Shown here: piece by piece, positions 9,727 through 18,614 of the stretch
How the letters are laid out: every line of letters starts with the position of its first letter
Numbering within the stretch: the stretch's first letter is position 1
Assembly (NCBI GenBank): GCA_947381415.1
Contig: CANCVB010000009.1
Location: 26,627 to 90,626 of the forward strand
Length of the DNA stretch: 64,000 bases
Source of the DNA: Burkholderiales bacterium
GTDB lineage: Bacteria; Pseudomonadota; Gammaproteobacteria; Burkholderiales; Burkholderiaceae_C
Direction: 5' to 3'
The notes under the pieces: model-generated
Seen by the model: only the letters and a program-made list of their open reading frames with translations
What the model was told of the DNA's origin: nothing
Databases searched by the model: none
Translations under genes and position numbers: made by a program

Positions 9727-9743
9727 ACATATTTCCTTTTCAC

Positions 9744-11033
9744 TCAAACCGACGGTGGATGCAAACCGTCTGACAAAGACAGGCGATACGCCCGCCACGC
9801 TGGCACCCAACTGGCCAAGCAAGCAGCGCCACACAAGCCCGCCAAAGCCCACCACGCCTGCGTCACAGGCCACCCTGGCTGCACCAACACACCCCATTCA
9901 GTGCGCAATGTGGATTGACCCACCATCAGAAACACTTGGCACAACACATAGCCAAACACTATACCCACCACACAAACCAACAAAGACTCCAACAGAACAA
10001 AACCCATCAAGGCCAAGGGTGCTGCACCCATGGCACGCAAAATAGCCAGCTCTTTGCGTCGCCCAGCCATGGCCACCAAGAGCACCGCCGCGACGCTGAA
10101 CATCGCGCTTACCGCCACCAGAATGCCCACCAGCAACAAGGTGTTTTCAACCACCTTGACGATCTGCCACAACTCATCCAAAGCCACCCCAGGCATGACC
10201 GCCATCAACTGCCCGCGCTCCAAGCTTTCGATCTTGCGCCGCACCGAAAACACCTCGGCACGGTTGTGCAAACCCACCCATACCGCAGACAAAGAAGCAG
10301 GTTGCAAGTCCTTCATATCGGGGACGGAGGCGATGCCACTTGCCACTTTTAAAGCACCGGGTGAAATGCCCATGCCCCATCCGACATGGATGGCTTCAAA
10401 CGCCTGCAAGCTGACAATGACGCTTCGGTCGATGGGTGCACCGGTAGGCGCCAAAATGCCCACCACCGTCATGGGGTGGTCTTCGTGCTCGGTGCCAAGA
10501 CCACTGGACTGCCCGTGGGTAAGCACCAATTTGTCATGGAGCTTGTGTCCAAAACGACGGGCCACTTCCGCGCCCAAAACCACTTCGTTCAAGGCCTCTG
10601 GCTGGGTAAGTGGGTCTGCAAAAGGCCGGCCTTGGGCCCATTGCAAGCCTTGACCTTGGCTTTTGAAACGAGTGAAGATCTCTGGTGAACTACCCAGTAC
10701 AGGGTGACCCAAGTAACTGTCGCCCAGCTGTATCGGCACCGCCCATTGCACCTGCGGCAATTGCGCCAGTGCCACAAAGCCCTCGTAGCCCATGTTGCGC
10801 GAAGGGCGTCCAATTTGGAACACGCTGTAGAGCATGAGTTCGGTGGCACTTCCACGCGGTCCCACGATCAAGTCCACGCCACTCAAAGCGTTGGAGAAAC
10901 TGCGCTTGGCGTCCTCGCGCAGTTGCTGTACAGCCAACAAGATCAGCACCGACACGCTGACCGACACCATCACCATGGCCAAGGCCTGCCTGCGCGACCA
11001 CGCACTGCGCCATGCCAAGCTCAGCCACATCAT
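9744..11033 (-). CDS. FtsX/MacB-type ABC transporter permease
   Basis: The 429-residue protein has one N-terminal membrane helix (ALAMVMVSVSVSVLILLAV). A large periplasmic MacB_PCD-like domain follows (about residues 45-280). Three C-terminal membrane helices form the FtsX domain (LLLVGILVAVSAMFSVAAVLLV, LALMGFVLLESLLVCVVGIVF, WWALAGLCGAACLAS). This is the type VII (mechanotransmission) ABC architecture of LolCE and MacB rather than a channel importer. It overlaps the upstream ATPase stop by four bases (ATGA). The neighbouring ZrgA-like protein suggests the complex acts in zinc acquisition. Confidence 0.85.
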   Translation of the reverse strand: MMWLSLAWRSAWSRRQALAMVMVSVSVSVLILLAVQQLREDAKRSFSNALSGVDLIVGPRGSATELMLYSVFQIGRPSRNMGYEGFVALAQLPQVQWAVPIQLGDSYLGHPVLGSSPEIFTRFKSQGQGLQWAQGRPFADPLTQPEALNEVVLGAEVARRFGHKLHDKLVLTHGQSSGLGTEHEDHPMTVVGILAPTGAPIDRSVIVSLQAFEAIHVGWGMGISPGALKVASGIASVPDMKDLQPASLSAVWVGLHNRAEVFSVRRKIESLERGQLMAVMPGVALDELWQIVKVVENTLLLVGILVAVSAMFSVAAVLLVAMAGRRKELAILRAMGAAPLALMGFVLLESLLVCVVGIVFGYVLCQVFLMVGQSTLRTEWGVLVQPGWPVTQAWWALAGLCGAACLASWVPAWRAYRLSLSDGLHPPSV

Positions 11034-11716
11034 GGCTGGCCTCGCAAGGGCATGGCAAACACATGATCGAAACGCGAAGCCAAATGCGCGTTATGGCTGA
11101 CCAAGACCACGCTGGCAGATTGACGCCGTGCGGTACGCAGCAAAAGCTCTAGAAATTCCAGTTGGTTAGCGTCGTCCAAGGCAGAGGTGGGCTCATCGGC
11201 AATCACCAAGCGCGGACTGCCCATCAGCGCACGCACGGCGGCCACACGCTGTTGCTGACCGACGGACAACTGATGGACCGGTTGCTTCCACACGCGTGGG
11301 GATAAACCCAAGGTCTGGATCAAGTGAAGCGCTTGGCTTTGGGCGTCGCCCCACTCTTGGGCAGCAGCTTGGGCGCGACTGGGGAACAAGCGCGTCGGCA
11401 ACAGCACATTGGCCTGTACATCCAGGTAAGGCAGCAAATTGAATTGCTGGAAAATCACACCCATATGCTCACCACGCAAACGGTCACGTGCAACGCTGCT
11501 GAGTTGAGCCATGTCTTGCCCAAGCACCTCGAGTTGGCCTTGGCTGACCGCAATCACGCCTGCCAGCATGCCCAGCAATGTGCTTTTGCCACAGCCACTG
11601 GGGCCTTGAATAAACAGGTTTTCACCCTGCGCCAGCGTCAGTTGCGCAATGTCAAACAAGGGCGGCGAAGTGCCCCAAGCATGGGAGAGTTGCGAGAGCT
11701 GAAGGGCGTGGGTCAC
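11030..11716 (-). CDS. LolD/MacB-type ABC transporter ATP-binding protein
   Basis: A complete nucleotide-binding domain is visible: Walker A GPSGCGKSTLL, Q-loop region VIFQQFNLLPYLDV, signature LSVGQQQRVAAVRAL, Walker B LVIADEPTSALDD and switch histidine VLVSHNAHLA. It energises the FtsX-type permease encoded directly downstream. The start is GTG at 11716, three bases after the stop of the ZrgA-like gene. The size (228 residues) matches LolD. Its lipoprotein-release relatives usually sit next to lolC/E, which are not found here. Confidence 0.88.
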   Translation of the reverse strand: MTHALQLSQLSHAWGTSPPLFDIAQLTLAQGENLFIQGPSGCGKSTLLGMLAGVIAVSQGQLEVLGQDMAQLSSVARDRLRGEHMGVIFQQFNLLPYLDVQANVLLPTRLFPSRAQAAAQEWGDAQSQALHLIQTLGLSPRVWKQPVHQLSVGQQQRVAAVRALMGSPRLVIADEPTSALDDANQLEFLELLLRTARRQSASVVLVSHNAHLASRFDHVFAMPLRGQP

Positions 11717-11719
11717 GGT

Positions 11720-12259
11720 TTACCAGCGAAGCACCGGGTCCTTGGCTTTGAGGGTGACGCTGGACTGTCCTTTGGGGCTGACCATGTCCACTTTCAAAGC
11801 ACTTAAACGGACGTGCTTCTTAAACAAGGGAATTTCAATCTGTGTCAAAGCGCTGGGCTGGCTGCAGCTGAACTCGAGTTCGGCATCCAAGTCGCTGTGC
11901 TCGGCTGTTTTGCCTTTGAACATCGCGGCATTCACTTGCAAAGACACCAACTTGCAAGCGGCAGCTGCAGGCAGGGTAATGAAGTAACTGGCTTGCCCGG
12001 TTGCTGCTTGCAACTCGACCATGGCTTTTTTTTGTGCGGGTGTACGCGGCAAATGCTCATGACCCAGCAGGCTCTCCATGGGAATGTCAAAGTGGGCTGT
12101 GAGCATGCCACCTTGCACCACCAACTCGAGACTACCTAGACCGTGGGTGTGGGCAGCGTGTACATGCGAATCTGCTGACACCTTGTCAGCGGCACTCGCC
12201 AAAGACAGTGCCCCCGCAAGCACGCAGATAAACACAGCACCCTGCTTCATCACCGTCAT
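11720..12259 (-). CDS. zrgA: ZrgA-like zinc uptake protein (DUF2796)
   Basis: The protein starts MTVMKQGAVFICVLAGALSLASA, a signal peptide. The mature N-terminus is histidine-rich (SHVHAAHTHGLGSLELVV), typical of DUF2796 and of ZrgA from Vibrio. There, zrgABCDE is a zinc-regulated import system alongside ZnuABC. A conserved cysteine pair (AAACKLV, LEFSCSQ) may form a disulfide. The track ORF starts at 12397, but those codons lie inside the oxidoreductase gene. The ATG at 12259 shares a base with that gene's TGA (TGATG). No Zur-like operator is obvious upstream, so zinc control is unproven here. Confidence 0.78.
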   Translation of the reverse strand: MTVMKQGAVFICVLAGALSLASAADKVSADSHVHAAHTHGLGSLELVVQGGMLTAHFDIPMESLLGHEHLPRTPAQKKAMVELQAATGQASYFITLPAAAACKLVSLQVNAAMFKGKTAEHSDLDAELEFSCSQPSALTQIEIPLFKKHVRLSALKVDMVSPKGQSSVTLKAKDPVLRW

Positions 12260-13263
12260 CAGTCCCCCGCCACCTTGAGCATGATTTTGCCAATATGGGT
12301 AGAGGACTCCATCAGTGCATGGGCTTGCGCGGCTTGGTCGAGTTCGAACACCTGGTGAATGACCGGCAAGGCTTGTCCTTTTTCCAGCAACGGCCAAACC
12401 TGTGTTTGCAATTCATGGGCCATCTGCGCTTTGTCGGCCGCGCTGCGCGGACGCAAGGTGGAGCCGGTGAAGGTCAGGCGCTTGACCATCAGCGCAATCC
12501 AATCGACCTCGGTTTTGGAAGGCTGCAAAAACGCAATTTGCACCAAGCGACCATCGATGGCCAAGGTCTGCAGATTGCGCTGCATATAGTCACCACCCAC
12601 CATGTCCAAAATGATGTTCACGCCTTTTTGCTCGGTGGCGGCGAGCGCTTGGGCCACAAAGTCTTGTTGACGGTAATCGATGGCCACATCGGCACCGGCT
12701 TTCAAACAAGCCGCCACTTTATCGGCGTTACCCACGGTACACAGCACTTTGGCACCAAAGGCTTTGGCCAATTGAATCGCTGTCAAACCAATGCCTGAAG
12801 ACCCGCCGTGCACCAAGAAGCTCTCGCCTGCTTGTAAACGCCCGCGCTGAAACACATTGGTCCAGACGGTGAAATAGTTTTCTGGCAAAGCCGCCGCTTG
12901 CAACAGGCTCAAACCTGCGGGGATGGGCAAGGCTTGACCTGCCGGAATGCTGACGTACTCGGCGTAAGCACCGCCATTCGCCAAACCACACACAGCATCG
13001 CCCAACTTCCACTGCGTCACACCCTCGCCCAGCGCCACCACATGGCCCGAGGCTTCTAAACCCAAAATGGGCGAAGCGCCAGGAGGGGGCGGATAGCGCC
13101 CGCTGCGCTGCAAGCAATCGGGGCGATTGACACCTGCATAAGCCACTTTGACCAAGACCTCGCCCGCCGCCGGCACAGGCACGCCTGTCTGGGCAAGCTG
13201 CAAAACCTCAGGGGTGCCGCCACTGCCGTGGTCAATGAATCGCATCAGGGAGGGAATCGTCAT
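12259..13263 (-). CDS. Zinc-independent NAD(P)H quinone oxidoreductase (MDR superfamily, PIG3 type)
   Basis: The 334-residue medium-chain reductase has the N-terminal GroES-like fold (VKVAYAGVNRPDCLQRSGRYPPP) and the nucleotide-binding motif LVHGGSSGIGLTAIQLAKAFGAKV. It lacks the zinc ligands of alcohol dehydrogenases and resembles TP53I3/PIG3-type quinone reductases. It probably reduces quinones or reactive carbonyls with NADPH. It is the first gene of a minus-strand run whose next member encodes the ZrgA-like protein. Whether this is functional linkage or simple read-through is unclear. It is divergent from umuD, with about 140 bp between. Confidence 0.88.
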   Translation of the reverse strand: MTIPSLMRFIDHGSGGTPEVLQLAQTGVPVPAAGEVLVKVAYAGVNRPDCLQRSGRYPPPPGASPILGLEASGHVVALGEGVTQWKLGDAVCGLANGGAYAEYVSIPAGQALPIPAGLSLLQAAALPENYFTVWTNVFQRGRLQAGESFLVHGGSSGIGLTAIQLAKAFGAKVLCTVGNADKVAACLKAGADVAIDYRQQDFVAQALAATEQKGVNIILDMVGGDYMQRNLQTLAIDGRLVQIAFLQPSKTEVDWIALMVKRLTFTGSTLRPRSAADKAQMAHELQTQVWPLLEKGQALPVIHQVFELDQAAQAHALMESSTHIGKIMLKVAGD

Positions 13264-13372
13264 GGTGAAAACCTTGTCTACAAAGCGGGTTGGACTGCCA
13301 TTGCTGGGGCGTGCAGGATAGCACCGCCACCGTTAAAAGGTATTTCCAAGGACGGCATTCAAATCCGATAAA

Positions 13373-13388
13373 CTGTGTTTTTATACAG
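13373..13388 (+). promoter_or_regulatory. LexA (SOS) box upstream of umuDC
   Basis: The sequence CTGTGTTTTTATACAG is a perfect CTGT-N8-ACAG LexA operator of the gamma/betaproteobacterial type. It ends 18 bases before the umuD ATG at 13407 and so would block transcription of umuDC until SOS induction. Confidence 0.9.
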
Positions 13389-13406
13389 TACTTGTATCCT
13401 CTTGAC

Positions 13407-13853
13407 ATGCAAACCCTGCACCAACACCCCCAGACCCTGCAAACCCAGCCCAGCGCTGCCCCACTGCGCCTGCTGCTGCACCGCATGTCGGCGGGCTTTC
13501 CCTCGCCGGCTGCCGATGACAGCGAAGACAGCCTCGACCTCAACGACTATTTGGTGCGTCACAAGCCCGCTACCTTCATGTTCAATGTGCGTGGCGACTC
13601 GATGCGCGGCGCCAGCATTGAAGACGGCGACAAAGTGGTCGTAGACCGCTCGCTGCAAGCACGCCACAACGACATCGTCATCGCCGTGGTCGATGGCAAC
13701 TACACCATCAAACGCTTGCACCAGCAACACGGACGCGTGGAGTTACGCCCCGAAAACAGCGCTTACCACGCGATTGTGCTCAATGCGGAACACCCGCTAG
13801 AAGTGTGGGGCGTGGTGGTCGGTGTGGTGCGACGCTTGACGCGCGGAACGTAA
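13407..13853 (+). CDS. umuD: UmuD, SOS mutagenesis protease subunit of DNA polymerase V
   Basis: UmuD self-cleaves on RecA filaments to UmuD', which joins UmuC to form the error-prone polymerase V. The cleavage site Ala-Gly is in RMSAGFPSPAADD. The catalytic serine is in NVRGDSMRGA and the lysine in GNYTIKRL, as in LexA/signal-peptidase-type S24 enzymes. Starting at ATG 13407 gives 148 residues, close to the E. coli length of 139. The track start at 13290 is only an open-frame extension through the promoter. A LexA box lies immediately upstream and umuC follows three bases after the stop. Confidence 0.95.
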   Translation: MQTLHQHPQTLQTQPSAAPLRLLLHRMSAGFPSPAADDSEDSLDLNDYLVRHKPATFMFNVRGDSMRGASIEDGDKVVVDRSLQARHNDIVIAVVDGNYTIKRLHQQHGRVELRPENSAYHAIVLNAEHPLEVWGVVVGVVRRLTRGT

Positions 13854-13856
13854 ACC

Positions 13857-15146
13857 ATGGGTGTACCCGCACAGTTTGCGCTGGTTGACGTCAACAACTT
13901 CTACGTCAGCTGCGAGCGCGTGTTTCAGCCGCACCTGCACAACATACCCATGGTGGTGCTCTCTAACAACGATGGCTGCGCGGTGGCGCGCTCCAACGAG
14001 GTCAAGGCATTGGGCGTGAAAATGGGCGCGCCTTGGTTTTCGCTCAAAGCGCTGGCGCAACAGCATGGCATTGAGGCCCTTTCCTCCAATTACACGCTGT
14101 ACGCCGACATGAGCCAACGGGTGGTGGACATCTTGCGTGACTACGCACCAGACCTTGAGGTCTACAGCATCGATGAAAGTTTTTTACGCGTCGAGGAAGT
14201 GCTGCCGCTGCATGGCGGCGGTGTGGCCTTGGGTCGGCAGATGCGCCAACGCATACGCCAATGGACGGGTTTGCCGGTGTGTGTGGGCATCGCGCCAACC
14301 AAAACGCTGGCCAAGTTCGCCAACCACTTGGCCAAGAAACAGGCCGTGTTTGAGGGTGTGTGCGATTTGAACGCCCTGTCTCGCCCGGAGCGTCAAGACT
14401 GGATGGCGCAAACCGAGGTGCGGGAAGTCTGGGGCGTCGGTAGCCGAACAGCGCGGCGCTTGGGCGAAATGGATATTCACACCGTGCTGGACTTGCGCAA
14501 CACGCCCCCTGCCCGTATGCGCGAGCGCTTTGGCGTGGTGATGGAGCGCATCGTGTGCGAGTTGCGTGGCATCAGTTGCTTGGGGCTGGAAGACATCACG
14601 CCACCCAAGCAACAAATCATGGCCTCGCGCAGTTTCGGTCGCCCTGTGCACAGCGTGGTCGAGTTGCGCGAAGCTTTGAGCGCGCATGTGGCGCGAGCAG
14701 GCGAAAAACTGCGCGCCCAACAGTCGTTGGCGGGTGCGGTACACGTGTTTATTCGCACCAACCCTTTCAAGCCCGATGACCCGCAGTACAACGCCAGTTT
14801 CTTGGTGCCTTTGCCTGAACCCAGCGACGACAGCCGTTTGCTCAGCGATGCGGTATGGGTGGCGCTGCGCAAAATCTTTCGCACCGGTTTTGCCTATAAA
14901 AAAGCGGGGGTGATGCTCACCGCTTTAAGCCAAGCGCGGCGCCAGCAACACAGTTTGTTCACAGAGACGACAACCCGTTCACGCGATGTGCAACTGATGA
15001 AAACCGTGGACCGCCTCAACCTGCATTTCGGGCGCGACACCATCCATCTGGCGGCGACCGGTCTCACGCGGGACTGGCGTATGCGCAGTGCCAACCGCTC
15101 GCCACGCTTTACCACCTGCTGGGACGAGTTACCGAGCGCAAATTGA
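13857..15146 (+). CDS. umuC: UmuC, catalytic subunit of DNA polymerase V (Y family)
   Basis: UmuC performs error-prone translesion synthesis. The Y-family palm motifs are visible: [17 protein letters not shown] (first catalytic Asp) and VYSIDESFL (SIDE box). A helix-hairpin-helix region ([17 protein letters not shown]) and the little-finger domain ([20 protein letters not shown]) follow. The C-terminal [11 protein letters not shown] segment and the beta-clamp/UmuD-binding tail are intact. The length of 429 residues compares with 422 in E. coli. It is co-transcribed with umuD from the LexA-controlled promoter. Confidence 0.96.
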   Translation: MGVPAQFALVDVNNFYVSCERVFQPHLHNIPMVVLSNNDGCAVARSNEVKALGVKMGAPWFSLKALAQQHGIEALSSNYTLYADMSQRVVDILRDYAPDLEVYSIDESFLRVEEVLPLHGGGVALGRQMRQRIRQWTGLPVCVGIAPTKTLAKFANHLAKKQAVFEGVCDLNALSRPERQDWMAQTEVREVWGVGSRTARRLGEMDIHTVLDLRNTPPARMRERFGVVMERIVCELRGISCLGLEDITPPKQQIMASRSFGRPVHSVVELREALSAHVARAGEKLRAQQSLAGAVHVFIRTNPFKPDDPQYNASFLVPLPEPSDDSRLLSDAVWVALRKIFRTGFAYKKAGVMLTALSQARRQQHSLFTETTTRSRDVQLMKTVDRLNLHFGRDTIHLAATGLTRDWRMRSANRSPRFTTCWDELPSAN

Positions 15147-15152
15147 ACACAC

Positions 15153-15713
15153 TCAACGCCAAACCTGCACCTCAAAATGCACACTGCCCAAATGGCTGCT
15201 CAGCGTCATGCCCCCCTCTTGCAAAGTGGCTTGCAATTGCATGCTGCGCTCAGCCATGGCGGCCATGGCTTGCGAGGCTTGCGCGGGAATACGCAGCACT
15301 TGCAGCTTGTCTTGGCGATGCAGTTTGTTCTCTATGCCACGCCACCAAATATCAGCTGAATGGGCAAAGGCGTACACCAACACGCGGTCAGATTTGCTGC
15401 AAGCGCGCAGCATGGGCTTTTCCTCGGGTTGACCCACCTCGATCCATACGCGTTTGCGCCCTGTGAAATCGGTGATGGACACATCGGGGTCATCGGGGTC
15501 GGACAGGCCCGCGCCAAACGCCAGGACCGCGTCACCTTGACACAGGTCTTGCACCCAGTGGGCGTTCATCGCCAGCGCGGCAAGCCGCACCATCATGCGC
15601 TCATCGGTCTCACTGGGGTGACGTGCCAAAGTGAGCGCATGGTCGGCGTAGTAACCGTGGTCGATGTCGGCGATCTGCAATTGCGCCTTGTAAATGGTAG
15701 ATTTGATGGCCAT
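15153..15713 (-). CDS. YaeQ family protein
   Basis: This is a 186-residue protein of the YaeQ family (MAIKSTIYKAQLQIADIDHGYYADHAL, HPSETDERMMVRLAALAMNA). The fold is related to PD-(D/E)xK nucleases, with the candidate acidic/basic site in the block around DFTGRKRVWIEVGQP. The family was once described as an RfaH suppressor. Its real activity is unsettled. The gene is convergent with umuC (stops six bases apart) and divergent from the hydratase gene. Confidence 0.9.
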   Translation of the reverse strand: MAIKSTIYKAQLQIADIDHGYYADHALTLARHPSETDERMMVRLAALAMNAHWVQDLCQGDAVLAFGAGLSDPDDPDVSITDFTGRKRVWIEVGQPEEKPMLRACSKSDRVLVYAFAHSADIWWRGIENKLHRQDKLQVLRIPAQASQAMAAMAERSMQLQATLQEGGMTLSSHLGSVHFEVQVWR

Positions 15714-15761
15714 GGGTGATGATAGTCTGCACCCTCCACCGATTCTTCACCAGCCACCACC

Positions 15762-16565
15762 ATGACACCAGAAGTACTTTTGCAGCACCTTGACCAAGCG
15801 AGCTTGTGGCCCGCCGATAGCGTGGCTGCCATCCCCAGCGATGTGCCCTTGGCCTACCAAACCGCTTTGCAAGTGCGTCAATTGCGTGTGCAGCGTGGCG
15901 AGCAGGCACGTGGTTTCAAAATCGGTTTCACCAACCGCAGCATTTGGGAACGCTACCAAGTGTTCGAGCCTATCTGGGGCACGGTGTGGGACACCACCCT
16001 CACCCATGCCAACCAGTATGGCGAGGGCAGCGTCGACATCCGTCGCATGAGCCAACCGCGCTTAGAGCCCGAGTTGGTGTTTGGCATGCGTGCCACGCCT
16101 GCTGACGAGTTACATCCGCAAAGCCTGTTCGATGCCATCGAGTGGATGGCCTGTGGTTTTGAAATCGTGCAGTCGCACGCCGCTGATTGGCGCTTCAAAG
16201 TCGCAGACACCGTGACCGACAGCGGCCTGCATGCGCATTTGTTGGTAGGTAAACCTTTGGCGATCCGTGAGGTAGCCTCGGACGGTGCAGCGTTGCATGC
16301 GTTACTGGCTGGCATGTCGCTGCAACTGCTGTACGAGGCTAAGACGGTGGAGACAGGTTATGCCCGAAACGTGCTTGACAGCCCCTTGATGGCTTTGCTT
16401 TATTTTTTGAAAGCCTTGAGGCAATGCCCTGGTGCACCTGATGTCAAGGCGGGGGATGTGATTACCACGGGGACTTGGACCGACGCTTGGCCTTTACAGG
16501 CTGGCCAGCAATGGGAAAGCCGCTACGACTTTCCTTTGACGGGGTTAAAAATACGCTTGATTTAG
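15762..16565 (+). CDS. 2-keto-4-pentenoate hydratase / FAH-fold hydratase
   Basis: This protein belongs to the MhpD/HpcG branch of the fumarylacetoacetase fold. Those enzymes add water to 2-oxo-alkenoates from aromatic ring cleavage, or decarboxylate oxalocrotonate. Visible family features are RGFKIGFTNRSIW, the metal-ligand glutamates in RLEPELVFGM and the GFEIVQSHAADW segment. Its length of 267 residues is normal. No other meta-cleavage gene is adjacent, so the exact substrate is open. The strand switches on both sides and the gene appears to stand alone. Confidence 0.82.
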   Translation: MTPEVLLQHLDQASLWPADSVAAIPSDVPLAYQTALQVRQLRVQRGEQARGFKIGFTNRSIWERYQVFEPIWGTVWDTTLTHANQYGEGSVDIRRMSQPRLEPELVFGMRATPADELHPQSLFDAIEWMACGFEIVQSHAADWRFKVADTVTDSGLHAHLLVGKPLAIREVASDGAALHALLAGMSLQLLYEAKTVETGYARNVLDSPLMALLYFLKALRQCPGAPDVKAGDVITTGTWTDAWPLQAGQQWESRYDFPLTGLKIRLI

Positions 16566-16573
16566 GTAGTGAT

Positions 16574-16774
16574 TCAGGCACGCAGGGCACGTAAGCCAGG
16601 GTATAAACGAGAGACAGGGCGACTTTTTTGCTCTGCTTCTTGCGCCAACTGACTGCGAATGCGCTCGAAGGTATTGCGTATGGGGGTATGGATGGAGGGC
16701 ACGTAAGCGGTGTGGCTTGGTGCTTGTGCAGATGTAGCAGGCTGATCGGCGTGTGATTTGTTCATGGTGCTCAT
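16574..16774 (-). CDS. Possible small protein of unknown function
   Basis: This 66-codon ORF has one plausible amphipathic helix (IRNTFERIRSQLAQEAEQK) and ends nine bases after the convergent hydratase. The ribosome site is weak and there is no recognisable family. I list it because its composition is more protein-like than nearby shadow ORFs. It could be non-coding. Confidence 0.3.
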   Translation of the reverse strand: MSTMNKSHADQPATSAQAPSHTAYVPSIHTPIRNTFERIRSQLAQEAEQKSRPVSRLYPGLRALRA

Positions 16775-17230
16775 GGTTTAACAATCTTGCTGCTCTTAAC
16801 GCCCCACAACAGTACACGGATGACAAACCGCCCCAAAATATTTTGAAAAAGCAAGTCTTTCAGAATTTTCCCTGAAAAATTAATTCATAAATACGCATAA
16901 AAACAATCAATACACCCAAAATAGTGCACCTCATCCAAGCGACTGGCACCATTAAAGTGCCTCCTGTTTTGCCTCCGGTACACGATGCGCAAAAGAGATT
17001 CAGGACATGCTTGCACGCGTGAAGTGACGCAGGCAAAACGCCTACACCAAAAAAAATTTCCCTGCAAATTACGAGCATAGAGTTAACACCTATGCAAAGG
17101 GCATTCCAAGGGTCCTATCATGCATTCGCCTGATAAAAGGGTGCAATCCCAAGGACAGGGTTGTTAAGTTTACTTAGTAACAGCAAGTCGGGATTGTTAA
17201 GTTCAATTCACAATGATGAGGAGTTCTCTA
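16775..17230. other. Gene-poor AT-rich intergenic region upstream of the PQQ-type dehydrogenase
   Basis: About 450 bases carry no convincing gene. The part from 16830 to 17100 is A/T-rich, with short ORFs of poor composition. The last 75 bases before the dehydrogenase hold a ten-base direct repeat (listed separately). The dehydrogenase promoter must lie here. I see no tRNA, riboswitch or terminator with confidence. Confidence 0.5.
17161..17203 (+). repeat. Direct repeat TTGTTAAGTT x2 before the sugar dehydrogenase
   Basis: The ten-base sequence TTGTTAAGTT occurs at 17161 and again at 17194, exactly 33 bases apart (about three helical turns). It lies 28-70 bases before the start codon at 17231. 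The spacing suggests a tandem binding site for a transcription factor, though this is inference from position alone. Confidence 0.45.
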
Positions 17231-18541
17231 ATGCGTGCACTTAAACTGGTTGCGGCTATCGCTGCGACTACATTGATGGCATTCGGCTCAGCTGCACAAG
17301 CTGGTCCAAGCGTCAAGCTCGAAAAAGTAGTCAGCGGTATCAACACGCCGCTGTCCATGGTGCAACCTGCCGGTGATAGCCGCATGTTCATCACTGAACA
17401 AAACGGTCGTATCAAGATTCTTGAAAACGGCAAAATCTCCGGCACTTTCCTCGACATCCGCAGCAAGATCGTTCCCTTGATGCAAGATTTCGACGAGCGA
17501 GGCTTGTTGGGCTTGGCTTTCCACCCCGACTTCAAATCCAACGGCAAGTTCTACGTGGCTTACTCAGCCCACTTGGACTACCAATCCGATTTGGGTCAAA
17601 TGCTTTGGTACAACCACAGCAACGTGGTTGAAGAGTACACCGTCTCCAAAGGCGACAAAAACGCTGCAGATCCTTCTTCAGCACGTCGTATCCACTCCAT
17701 CAGCTGGCCCCAGTTCAACCACAATGGTCACTGGATTGGCTTTGGTCCCGACAAGAAGTTGTACATCTCCACCGGTGACGGCGGCTATGCCAACGACTGG
17801 GGCATTGGCCACAATCCTTTGGTCGGTAACGGTCAAGACTTGACCACCCCCATGGGCAAAATCCTGCGCATCGACGTTGACGCACGTACAGGCGACAAGC
17901 CTTACGGCGTTCCTTCTGACAATCCATTTGTCGGCAAGAAAGACGTTCTGCCAGAAATCTGGGCTTACGGTCTGCGTAACCCCTGGAGATGTTCATTCGA
18001 CCAAGCTGGTGGCACACAACTGTATTGCGGCGACGTGCAGCAAAACAGCTGGGAAGCCGTTAAAGCTATCGACAAAGGCCAAAACATGGGCTGGCGTCGT
18101 GTGGAAGGTGTGATGCGCTGCTTCAACTGGGCAGAGCCTGACAACCATCCTGCTAGCTGCGACAAATCTGGCATCACTGCTTCCATCATGGAATACGCCA
18201 ACTGCACCGCCGTTCCTAACGGTTGCAAAGGCATCTCCGTTACTGGTGGCTACATCTCCCGCGGCGATGGCACTGGCTCTAAAGGCAAGTACATCTTCGG
18301 CGACTGGAGCAAAGGCTTTGCTGAAAACGACGGCCAAATCTTCATCGGTACCAAAGGTGCTGATGGCAAATGGTCCATGGAAGTGGCTTCTGTTGAAGTC
18401 CAAGGTGGAACCCCCAACGGCAAGACCCCTTACATCCTGGCTTTTGCCCAAGATGCCAAAGGTGACGTCTATGCTTTGACTTCCATCACCACAGGCCCCA
18501 ACGGCTCTTCTGACACCATCTACAAAGTTGTTACCAAATAA
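17231..18541 (+). CDS. Secreted PQQ-dependent sugar dehydrogenase (aldose dehydrogenase-like)
   Basis: The protein has a signal peptide (MRALKLVAAIAATTLMAFGSAAQA). A six-bladed propeller of the soluble glucose/aldose sugar dehydrogenase family follows (Asd/Ylii/HHIP-like): FITEQNGRIKIL, DERGLLGLAFHPDF, HNGHWIGFGPDKKLYISTGDGG and EIWAYGLRNPWRCSFD. The GDGG and LRNPWR blocks belong to the PQQ and calcium site. It would oxidise aldoses in the periplasm. A c-type cytochrome, a plausible acceptor, is encoded just after the terminator. I use the ATG at 17231 because a GATGAGGAG ribosome site precedes it by seven bases. Codon use looks biased to frequent codons, hinting at high expression. Confidence 0.85.
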   Translation: MRALKLVAAIAATTLMAFGSAAQAGPSVKLEKVVSGINTPLSMVQPAGDSRMFITEQNGRIKILENGKISGTFLDIRSKIVPLMQDFDERGLLGLAFHPDFKSNGKFYVAYSAHLDYQSDLGQMLWYNHSNVVEEYTVSKGDKNAADPSSARRIHSISWPQFNHNGHWIGFGPDKKLYISTGDGGYANDWGIGHNPLVGNGQDLTTPMGKILRIDVDARTGDKPYGVPSDNPFVGKKDVLPEIWAYGLRNPWRCSFDQAGGTQLYCGDVQQNSWEAVKAIDKGQNMGWRRVEGVMRCFNWAEPDNHPASCDKSGITASIMEYANCTAVPNGCKGISVTGGYISRGDGTGSKGKYIFGDWSKGFAENDGQIFIGTKGADGKWSMEVASVEVQGGTPNGKTPYILAFAQDAKGDVYALTSITTGPNGSSDTIYKVVTK

Positions 18542-18561
18542 TTTTGTCATTTGAGGTCTGA

Positions 18562-18599
18562 AACTGCCACCTGTGCGACACAGGTGGCAGTTTTTTTTT
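18562..18599 (+). terminator. Rho-independent terminator after the sugar dehydrogenase
   Basis: A perfect 14-base stem (AACTGCCACCTGTG / CACAGGTGGCAGTT) with a three-base loop is followed by a run of T. It lies 20 bases after the stop codon and separates the dehydrogenase from the cytochrome gene. Confidence 0.93.
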
Positions 18600-18614
18600 G
18601 CATATACTGATGTC

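Noticed and set aside
11030-11716. Assignment of the ABC pair to lipoprotein release (LolCDE)
   Set aside because: Only one permease is present and its operon neighbours are ZrgA-like and DUF3299 proteins, which fit metal handling better.
16860-17078. Minus-strand 72-codon ORF in the gap before the sugar dehydrogenase
   Set aside because: Hydrophobic but without ribosome site or family features; likely an artefact of A/T-rich DNA.
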